Part shown: piece after piece, positions 45,852 through 52,458 of the stretch
Numbering within the stretch: position 1 is the stretch's first letter
Layout: each line of letters opens with the position of its first letter
Assembly (NCBI GenBank): GCA_029259715.1
Contig: JAJDEP010000003.1
Coordinates: 551,370-615,369 of the forward strand
Origin: Planctomycetota bacterium
GTDB taxonomy: Bacteria; Planctomycetota; B15-G4
Reading direction: 5' to 3'
DNA length: 64,000 nt
Translations under genes and position numbers: made by a program
Notes under the pieces: model-generated
What the model was told of the DNA's origin: nothing
Seen by the model: only the letters and a program-made list of their open reading frames with translations
Database searches by the model: none

Positions 45852-46838
45852 ATGAAGCCCGTCCGCCGCCCCACCCTCGACGAGATCGTCGCCGCGCAGG
45901 AGCGCCTCGCCGGCGTGGTGATGCACTCGCCGCTGCTGCGCCTCGCGCCCGACGACGCGCCGGGCAGCGCCGAGCCGCGCGTCTGGCTCAAGCTCGAGAA
46001 CCTGCAGCCCATCGGCAGCTACAAGCTGCGCTGCGCCGGCAACGCCCTCGCCCTGGCCGACCCCGACGAACTGGCCCGCGGCGTCTACACCGCCAGCGCC
46101 GGCAACTGGGCACAGGGCCAGGCGTTCTGGGCAGGACGCATGGGCGTCGAGTGCACCATCCTCGTCCCCGAGCACGCGCCGGCCACCAAGGTGGCGGCCA
46201 TCGAACGCCTCGGCGGCCGCGTCGTGCGCCTGCCCTTCGACGCCTGGTGGCAGGTCATCATCGACCATCATCACGAGGGCAGCGAGGGCGCGTTCATCCA
46301 TCCCGTAGCGAGCACCGAGGTGGTCGCCGGCAACGGCACGCTCGGGCTCGAGATCCTCGAGGACCTGCCGACCGTCGCGACCATCGTCGTGCCCTACGGC
46401 GGCGGCGCGCTCAGCACCGGCGTGGCCGCAGCGGTGAAGGCCAAGCGCGACGACGTGAGGGTGTTCGCCGCCGAAGTGGAAACAGCCGCGCCCCTCTCGG
46501 CCTCCTTCGCCGCCGGCGCGCCCGCCACCATCCAACACGTGCCCAGCTTCGTCGACGGCATTGGCGGGCGCAGCGTGCTGGCCGAGTTGTGGCCCCTGGC
46601 CCGCGACCTGCTCGACGGGTCGCTGGTGGTGTCCGTCGCTCAGGCCGCCGACGCCGTGCGTCGCATGGTGCACGGCAACCGCGTGGTCGCCGAGGGCGCC
46701 GGCGCCGTCTCCGTCGCGGCCGCCCTCGACCCGGCCAACCGCAAGCGGCTCGGTGACGGCGACATCGTGTGTGTCGTGTCGGGCGGCAACATCGACGCCG
46801 ACAAGCTCGCCATCATCCTTGGAGGCGGCGTGCCCTAG
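45852..46838 (+). CDS. Threonine/serine dehydratase-like PLP enzyme (second of pair)
   Basis: A 328-residue paralogue of the preceding gene. The cofactor lysine lies in LQPIGSYKLRCAGNAL, where Tyr replaces the usual Phe and Cys-Ala the usual Gly-Ala; the substrate loop is SAGNWAQGQAFWAG with Trp instead of His; the phosphate loop is VPYGGGALSTGV and the end VVSGGNIDADKLA. The substituted substrate loop suggests a different substrate from its neighbour, perhaps a hydroxy- or phenyl-substituted amino acid. It lies 10 bp after the first gene and is surely cotranscribed. Confidence 0.87.
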   Translation: MKPVRRPTLDEIVAAQERLAGVVMHSPLLRLAPDDAPGSAEPRVWLKLENLQPIGSYKLRCAGNALALADPDELARGVYTASAGNWAQGQAFWAGRMGVECTILVPEHAPATKVAAIERLGGRVVRLPFDAWWQVIIDHHHEGSEGAFIHPVASTEVVAGNGTLGLEILEDLPTVATIVVPYGGGALSTGVAAAVKAKRDDVRVFAAEVETAAPLSASFAAGAPATIQHVPSFVDGIGGRSVLAELWPLARDLLDGSLVVSVAQAADAVRRMVHGNRVVAEGAGAVSVAAALDPANRKRLGDGDIVCVVSGGNIDADKLAIILGGGVP

Positions 46839-46855
46839 CACGCACCCCTTGCGCT

Positions 46856-46869
46856 GCGACCATGGTCGC
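46856..46869. repeat. 14-bp perfect palindrome between convergent genes
   Basis: GCGACCATGGTCGC in the 71-bp gap between the second dehydratase and the methyltransferase. It has no loop or T-tract; it may be part of a terminator or chance. Confidence 0.35.
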
Positions 46870-46909
46870 GCCGTGCCCTCTCGCCGAGCCGTGCCTTGAC
46901 GCCGCCCCC

Positions 46910-48004
46910 CTACCGCCGCGCCACGTAGTAGGCGTTGATCTCGTCGTGGGGCAGGTGCCGCACGGTGACGTCGCTGAAGCCGGCCTCCCCGAGCATCTGC
47001 TGCGCCAGCTCCTCGCCCCACATGGCGCCGAGGCCCGCGCCCTCCTGAGCCAGCGACACCGTCATGCAGTGCATGCACGAGATGGTGTAGATGAACGTGC
47101 CCAGGGGATGGTCGAGGTTGTCGTGAGGGCACACGTGGCCGGCGATGTCCTGCATGAAGAAGGTGCCGTCGGGGCGCAGCGCCCGGGCGATGCCGGCGAG
47201 CATGGCCGCCGGGGCAGCCTGGTCGTGCACCGAGTCGAAGGTGCACACGAGGTCGAAGGCATCGGTGTCGTCGAGGCTGGTGGAGACGTCCTTGAGCGCG
47301 AAGGTCAGGTTGCCCAGGCCTCGCCGCGCGGTCTCCTCGCGGGCCCAGGCCAGGGCCTCCTCGCTCACGTCGTAACCGGTGAAGCGACTCTTCGGAAAAG
47401 CCGCAGCCATCTCCATCAGCGCGCGACCGCGGCCGCAGCCCGCATCGAGCACGTCGATGCCGGCCGTCAACTTGTCGGTCAGGCCGTCGACCACGGGCAG
47501 CAGTGTGTCGAGCATGGGCACCACGGTGGTCTGCTCGCTCTCCTCCGCCATGACCTCGTGGAAGCGGCCGAAGGCCGAGTAGGGCACGCCGCCGCCTTTG
47601 CGGAAGCATTCGACGATCTTGTCCTCCACGCCGCCGAGCACGGCGAACCACTGCGACGTCGCGGCCATGTTGGCGGGTACGGCGGCGCGGGTCAGGTGCG
47701 CGGCGTGCTCGGCGGGCAGGTGATAGCTGTCGCCCGCAGCGTCGAACTCGACCACGCGGCCCGTCGTCATGGCGCCCAGCCACTCGCGCACGTAGCGCTC
47801 GTCGAGGCCGGCGCGCTCGGCGACGGTCGCGCTCGTTTCGGGGCCCATGCCGGCCATGGTGTCGAACAGGCCGGTGCGGTGGCCGACGGAGATCATCAGC
47901 AGCAGCGCGCCGTCGTTGATGGCGCCCACGAGTCTCTCGGCGAAGGCCTCCTGGCGGGCGACGTCGAAGGACGGGTCGTCGGTCTTCGGTTGGGCTGGGC
48001 TCAC
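46910..48004 (-). CDS. SAM-dependent class I methyltransferase (Rv2258c-like)
   Basis: A 364-residue protein. The N-terminal part (residues about 10-110) is a winged-helix-like dimerisation domain (MISVGHRTGLFDTMAGM, ERAGLDERYVREWLGAMTTGRVVE), followed by a Rossmann methyltransferase with VLDAGCGRGRALMEMA (SAM site), FTGYDVSEEAL, DLVCTFDSVHDQAAP and ALRPDGTFFMQDI. The layout matches mycobacterial Rv2258c-type enzymes. An insert (CPHDNLDHPLGTFIYTISCMHCM) carries several Cys and His. The GTG at 48004 is taken since the preceding residues look non-coding. Substrate unknown. Confidence 0.85.
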   Translation of the reverse strand: MSPAQPKTDDPSFDVARQEAFAERLVGAINDGALLLMISVGHRTGLFDTMAGMGPETSATVAERAGLDERYVREWLGAMTTGRVVEFDAAGDSYHLPAEHAAHLTRAAVPANMAATSQWFAVLGGVEDKIVECFRKGGGVPYSAFGRFHEVMAEESEQTTVVPMLDTLLPVVDGLTDKLTAGIDVLDAGCGRGRALMEMAAAFPKSRFTGYDVSEEALAWAREETARRGLGNLTFALKDVSTSLDDTDAFDLVCTFDSVHDQAAPAAMLAGIARALRPDGTFFMQDIAGHVCPHDNLDHPLGTFIYTISCMHCMTVSLAQEGAGLGAMWGEELAQQMLGEAGFSDVTVRHLPHDEINAYYVARR

Positions 48005-48172
48005 TTCAAGGCTCCCACGGCACAGGGTTCGGAATTCCGTTGGGGCGGGGTGCGAGGACACCGTCCCGAGCTGCCAGGATAAACCGGGCACCGAGTCGAC
48101 GGCAGCTCTCAGCGCAACCGGGTCCTACCGGCGCCGCCGCTCACCCGGTCTTGGCTCTGCCGGCAGCCTGCC

Positions 48173-48985
48173 CTAGCCGCGGCCCTCGTGTTCGCGCAGC
48201 GAGCCCAGGCAGTGCTCCACCAGGTCGGTGAGCGTGAGGATCCCGACCAGCCGCCCGTCGTCGACGACGGGCAGGGCGCCCAGCTTCTGGTCGGCCATGA
48301 GTTCGGCGGCTCGTGAGAGCGTCTCGTCCGGGCCCAAGGTGATCACGTCGGCGGACATGATCTCGGCGATGGGCGTGTCGTCCCGTCGCCCCTCTCCCCG
48401 CGCCGCCCGCAGGTCACGATCGGAGACGATGCCCACCAGGCGATCGTCGTGCACCACCGGGAAGTGTCGGCCGTGGACCAACCCCGCGTGAGCGATGGCG
48501 TCGCGCAGGTCCGTGCTCGCCGGAACGGTCGTCATGCGGGTCGACATGTGGTCCCGCGCGGGCGGGTCGGCGGCCGCCCCGAGGTAGCCCTGCTTGCACG
48601 CGCGGTGATAGGACGCCAGCACGTCGGTTTCCGTGATGATGCCCACCAGCTCGTCGTCGTCGTCGACCACCGGCAGGCAACCGATGCGGTCGACCTGGAA
48701 GGACACGCACGCCGTGACGAGGGTGTCCGCGGGCATCACGGTGCTCACGTCGGTGTGCATCTCCTCGATCGCCGACCGCTTCGGCTTGTCGACGGGGCGG
48801 GGCACCCAGCCCACGGCGGAGAGCAGGTCGCGCTCGGAGAGGACGCCCACCAGCCGCCCGTCCTCCACCACGGGCAGGTGGCGCACATCCTCGTCGGCCA
48901 TGAGCTGCAGGGCCTGATCGAGGCCGATCTCGGGCGCCACCGTGATCGGGCGCGGCGTCATGATGGCGGACACGTCCATGGGCAT
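48173..48985 (-). CDS. Protein with four CBS domains
   Basis: A 270-residue protein that is essentially two Bateman modules. CBS1 begins at IMTPRPITV and ends VGVLSERDLL, CBS2 spans VSTVMPADTL to VGIITETDVL, CBS3 RMTTVPASTDL to VGIVSDRDL and CBS4 SADVITLGPDETL to VGILTLTDL. Such tandem CBS proteins bind adenosine nucleotides (ATP, AMP, SAM) and act as energy sensors, usually on a partner protein. No catalytic or transporter domain is fused. A TAAAGT box at 49004-49009 (minus strand) may be its -10 element. The gene is divergent from the DUF1579 gene. Confidence 0.93.
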   Translation of the reverse strand: MPMDVSAIMTPRPITVAPEIGLDQALQLMADEDVRHLPVVEDGRLVGVLSERDLLSAVGWVPRPVDKPKRSAIEEMHTDVSTVMPADTLVTACVSFQVDRIGCLPVVDDDDELVGIITETDVLASYHRACKQGYLGAAADPPARDHMSTRMTTVPASTDLRDAIAHAGLVHGRHFPVVHDDRLVGIVSDRDLRAARGEGRRDDTPIAEIMSADVITLGPDETLSRAAELMADQKLGALPVVDDGRLVGILTLTDLVEHCLGSLREHEGRG

Positions 48986-49069
48986 CTCACTCGGGGCCGA
49001 CCAACTTTAGTCCGCGGCGCCGACCCGGCCTGTACGCTCATGTCCCCATTCCTGCCCGGAGGACTCCCC

Positions 49070-49717
49070 ATGACCCTGCGCACCCTGCCCGCCTTCGTCG
49101 CCGGCGCCGCCCTCACCGCTCTGCTCGTCGTCGCCACCGGCGCCACCACCGTCCAGGACCGCGACGCGGGCACGGCCGGCCCCGGCGCCCAGCCCAGCGC
49201 CGACGAGATCGCCGAGATGATGGCCGCGGCCGCGCGCTACACCCAGCCCGGCCCCAACCACGAGGTCTTGAAGCGCTTCCTCGGCGAGTGGACCTGGGAG
49301 ATGCGCTTCGCAGGGTCGCCCCCGGACGCACCCCCCATGCAGGGCACCACCGAAGCAACCTGGCTCATCGAAGGCCGCTGGATCGCCCTGTCCCACGCGG
49401 GCACGGTCATGGGCATGCCGAACGAGACCTTCCAACTCCTGGGGCACGACAACTTCAAGCAGAGCTTCCGGTACATGCAGGTCAGCAACATGGACACGGC
49501 CATGCTGACCGCGGAGGGCGACCTCACGCGGGCCGGCGACACGCTGATCGTCTACGGCACCCTCGACGAGTACCTCACCGGCGAGCACGACAAGCAGGTC
49601 AAGTACGTCTGGCGCTTCGTGAGCGACGACGAGATCGCCCACGAGGTCCACGACCTGCACATCGGCGAGACCGACTCGAAGGTGATCGACGTGACCATGC
49701 GTCGCAAACGCCGCTGA
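49070..49717 (+). CDS. Secreted DUF1579-family protein
   Basis: A 215-residue protein with a signal peptide (LPAFVAGAALTALLVVATGATT) and a lipocalin-like beta-barrel: LKRFLGEWTWEMRFAGS, TEATWLIEGRWIALSHAGTVMGMPNETFQLLGHDNF and WRFVSDDEIAHEVHDL. This is the DUF1579 arrangement, function unknown. GGAGGA lies 6 nt before the ATG and a TACGCT box about 30 nt upstream may be its -10 element. Confidence 0.85.
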   Translation: MTLRTLPAFVAGAALTALLVVATGATTVQDRDAGTAGPGAQPSADEIAEMMAAAARYTQPGPNHEVLKRFLGEWTWEMRFAGSPPDAPPMQGTTEATWLIEGRWIALSHAGTVMGMPNETFQLLGHDNFKQSFRYMQVSNMDTAMLTAEGDLTRAGDTLIVYGTLDEYLTGEHDKQVKYVWRFVSDDEIAHEVHDLHIGETDSKVIDVTMRRKRR

Positions 49718-49906
49718 GTTCCGAGGGGGCGCCCCACCGCTCGCCCGGAGATCAGCGCCTGAACGAATCGTGAGTGGTGGACCCGGGCCCCGGAAAGGGA
49801 AGCTCGGCGCACCCGGAGCCCGCCCCATCGCTGGGGACGCCCGGGTCGCGGGTCGCGGCACACCGCTCGACCCGACGTCCATCCCCCCCACGAATCGGAG
49901 TCGGAC

Positions 49907-50317
49907 ATGGCGAACATGAAGATCGAGGACATCGAGGGCATCGGCCCCGCCTACGGTGAGAAGCTGCGCACCGCCGGCATCACGGACACGGACGGCCTGC
50001 TCGAGAAGGGCTGCGCCTCCAAAGGCCGCAAAGCCCTGTGCGAGACCACCGGCCTCTCGTCCTCCCTGGTGCTGAAGTGGGTCAACATGGCCGACCTCTT
50101 CCGCATCACCGGCGTCGGCCCCGAGTACGCCGAGCTGCTGGAGGTCTCCGGCGTCGACACGGTCAAGGAGCTGGCCCAGCGCAACGCCGAGAACCTCGCC
50201 ACCAAGATGGGCGAGGTCAACGCAGAGAAGAAGCTCACCCGTCGCGTGCCCAACGCCGAGATGGTGACCAAGTGGGTCGAGCAGGCCGCCGGTCTCGAAG
50301 GTCTCGTCACGCATTGA
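49907..50317 (+). CDS. DUF4332 helix-hairpin-helix protein
   Basis: A 136-residue protein with two helix-hairpin-helix motifs: IEDIEGIGPAYGEKLRTAGI and ADLFRITGVGPEYAELLEVSGV. This is the DUF4332 arrangement, related to DNA-binding HhH modules of polymerases and repair proteins, although DUF4332 itself is uncharacterised. There is no signal peptide. A strong GC hairpin follows directly. Confidence 0.88.
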   Translation: MANMKIEDIEGIGPAYGEKLRTAGITDTDGLLEKGCASKGRKALCETTGLSSSLVLKWVNMADLFRITGVGPEYAELLEVSGVDTVKELAQRNAENLATKMGEVNAEKKLTRRVPNAEMVTKWVEQAAGLEGLVTH

Positions 50318-50325
50318 TCGGGGAC

Positions 50326-50360
50326 CCGGCGGGGGGCGGCCGCGCGCCGCCCCCCGCCGG
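50326..50360. terminator. Strong GC hairpin after the DUF4332 gene
   Basis: CCGGCGGGGGGCGGC, a 5-nt loop and GCCGCCCCCCGCCGG form a perfect 15-bp stem 9 nt after the stop codon. No T-tract follows, so it may be a non-canonical (L-shaped) terminator. Confidence 0.6.
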
Positions 50361-50405
50361 ACACGACCGCTCTCCACGACGCTCCCACCGCCCGCAGTCA
50401 GGGGT

Positions 50406-50411
50406 TAGGCT
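50406..50411 (+). promoter_or_regulatory. Possible -10 box of the membrane sulfatase-fold gene
   Basis: TAGGCT lies between the hairpin and the TTG at 50480; no -35 is seen. Confidence 0.3.
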
Positions 50412-50479
50412 CTGGGCGCGCCGGTCGGTGAGCGTCCCCAGGTGACGGCCGTCCGCGAGCACCCGCCCGCGAGGCGCCG

Positions 50480-52366
50480 TTGACCGACCAACGCCCACTC
50501 TCCGACGTGAAACTGCTCAGTCCCAAGGGGCTCGGTGCCGCCCTCGCGCTGACGACATCGATCGGGCTGGTGTGGGGTGCCGTCGAGGCCGTGGTGGGCG
50601 CTGTCCATGCGGCGCCCGACCCGCTCACCATCGCGGCCTTCCATCCCTTGGCCGTCCTCGGGGCCGCCGTCCCCCTGCTGCTGGCATGGGCCCGGGTCCC
50701 GGCGCGCGTGGCCCTGCCGCGCCTGGGCCTCGTGCTCGTGTGGGTGGCGACCGCCGTGCCCCTCGCCATCGGCATCAACGTTTCCTTCCTGACGGGCGTG
50801 CCGATGGTGTCGGCCACCAACGCCGGCGTCGTCGTCGGCGCCGGGCTGGCGGCCCTGGTGCCCACGCTCCTGGTGCGACCGCTGGTGCGTCGCGCGGCGG
50901 CGGGCTTGCACGCGAGCGCCGGCGCCGCGGTGGGCCTGGCGACCCTGATCGTCGTGGGCCTGTGCGTGCTGCGCCTGGTCGGAGTCTTTGCCCCGACGAA
51001 TCCCGGGCCCTGGCCGGACAACCGCGGGCAGCTCGGCCACCGCCCCAACGTGGTGCTGATCCTGCTCGACACCCTGCGCGCCGACCACCTGTCCTCCTAT
51101 GGGCACGAGCACGAGACGACACCCGTGCTCGACGCCCTGAAGGCCGCGCGCTTCCGCCGCACCTACGCCCCGGCCCACTGGACCGCCCCCTCCACCGCCT
51201 CCCTGCTCACCGGCCTGCACCCGGTGTCCCACCGCACCACCGGCCTGGGGTCGGTGCTCTCCGAAGACGCCGTCACCCTGGCCGAACTGCTGGCGGACGA
51301 GGGCTACGTCACCGGCCACATCACCGGCAACTTCGTGGCCAGCGAGGCCTTCGGCTTCACCCAGGGCGCCGACTGGGCCATCTCCGAGGCGACGCTTCCT
51401 CAAGCGCGGCTCATGCCGTGCAGCCTCGGGCGCGTGCTCGCGCGCAAGCTCGCGCCGCTGACCCGCGCCGTGCATCTCAACGACTGGGCCGACCGCTTCT
51501 TCGACTCGGTCGACGACCGGCGCTTCTTCCTCTACCTGCACTACAAGGACCCGCACCAGCCCTACGTGCCGCCGCCGCCCTACGACACCCTGTTCGACGA
51601 GAAGTTCGGCGGCCGCGTCATCGTCGATCCCGCCATCCGCAGACACTGGCCCATCACCGAGCGCGAGCGCGAGAACATGGTGGCGCGCTACGACGGCGCC
51701 ATCCGTTATCTCGACGACGCCCTGGGCCGGGTGTTCGCCCGCCTCGATGCCATGGGCGTGCGCGACGAGACGCTCATCGTGATCACGTCCGATCACGGCG
51801 AGGAATTCCAGGACCACGACGGCTGGCTCCACGGCCGCACCCTCTACGAGGAGACGACGCGGGTGCCGCTGCTGGTCAGCTATCCGCCGCTGGTGGCGGA
51901 CACCGTGGACGTGCCCGAGACCGTGTCGCTGCTCGACGTCCTGCCCACCATCCTCGACGTCACCGGCACCGACCACCCGCCGGGCCTGCAGGGCCGCAGC
52001 CTGCTGCCCCTGCTCGGCGGCGCGAGCGACGGCGACGGCAGCGGCGGGGGCATATCGGGCGCCCCTCGCGGCTTCCTCCTCGACGGCACCAAGACCGAGC
52101 GCATGGCCTACGTGGAGGGCGACTGGAAGCTGGCCCGCCGCGTCATGCCGGACGGCGAGGTGCGCCTGGCCCTGTACGACCTGAAGAACGACCCGGCCGA
52201 ACGCATCAACCTCGCCGGCAAGCGCAAGGACGTGGCCGACCGCCTGCTGGCGGCCCTGCAGGCGGCCATCGAGCGCTACCGCGCCGTCGAGCTCACCAGC
52301 GAGCAGAAACAGCTCGACCCGGCCGAGGCCGAACGCCTGCGCGCCCTCGGCTACCTCGGACACTAG
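50480..52366 (+). CDS. Membrane-anchored sulfatase-superfamily protein with Thr nucleophile
   Basis: A 628-residue protein starting at a TTG. The first 170 residues hold about five membrane helices (for example ALALTTSIGLVWGAVEAVVG, PLAVLGAAVPLLLAWA, LGLVLVWVATAVPLAIGI, GVVVGAGLAALVPTLLV, GLATLIVVGLCVLRLVG), so the catalytic domain faces the periplasm. It begins at VVLILLDTLRADHLSSYG; the nucleophile is Thr235 in HWTAPSTASLLTG and the second metal site is LIVITSDHGEEFQDHDGW. The layout of membrane helices plus Thr recalls phosphoethanolamine or lipoteichoic-type phosphotransferases, so a lipid- or glycan-modifying transferase is as likely as a sulfatase. The C-terminus AERLRALGYLG matches the two other Thr-type proteins here. 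Confidence 0.85.
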   Translation: MTDQRPLSDVKLLSPKGLGAALALTTSIGLVWGAVEAVVGAVHAAPDPLTIAAFHPLAVLGAAVPLLLAWARVPARVALPRLGLVLVWVATAVPLAIGINVSFLTGVPMVSATNAGVVVGAGLAALVPTLLVRPLVRRAAAGLHASAGAAVGLATLIVVGLCVLRLVGVFAPTNPGPWPDNRGQLGHRPNVVLILLDTLRADHLSSYGHEHETTPVLDALKAARFRRTYAPAHWTAPSTASLLTGLHPVSHRTTGLGSVLSEDAVTLAELLADEGYVTGHITGNFVASEAFGFTQGADWAISEATLPQARLMPCSLGRVLARKLAPLTRAVHLNDWADRFFDSVDDRRFFLYLHYKDPHQPYVPPPPYDTLFDEKFGGRVIVDPAIRRHWPITERERENMVARYDGAIRYLDDALGRVFARLDAMGVRDETLIVITSDHGEEFQDHDGWLHGRTLYEETTRVPLLVSYPPLVADTVDVPETVSLLDVLPTILDVTGTDHPPGLQGRSLLPLLGGASDGDGSGGGISGAPRGFLLDGTKTERMAYVEGDWKLARRVMPDGEVRLALYDLKNDPAERINLAGKRKDVADRLLAALQAAIERYRAVELTSEQKQLDPAEAERLRALGYLGH

Positions 52367-52384
52367 CCCGGCCCGGCACGATCT

Positions 52385-52453
52385 GCGCGCAGCCCCCGCC
52401 GCGCGCAACCCCCGCCGCGTGCTCGCCCGCCGCGTGCGAGCGCAGCCCCCGCC
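52385..52453. repeat. Degenerate 16-bp tandem repeat between convergent genes
   Basis: About four copies of a unit like GCGCGCARCCCCCGCC begin at 52385, 52401, 52417 and 52432; the first two are near identical, the last two drift in length. It separates the Thr-type sulfatase-fold gene from the PQQ/DUF1080 gene and may take the place of a terminator. Confidence 0.6.
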
Positions 52454-52458
52454 CCGCG

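Noticed and set aside
44738-46012. N-terminal extension of the sulfatase frame on the minus strand
   Set aside because: It is antisense to the dehydratase genes; a signal peptide and Shine-Dalgarno mark the start at 44737.
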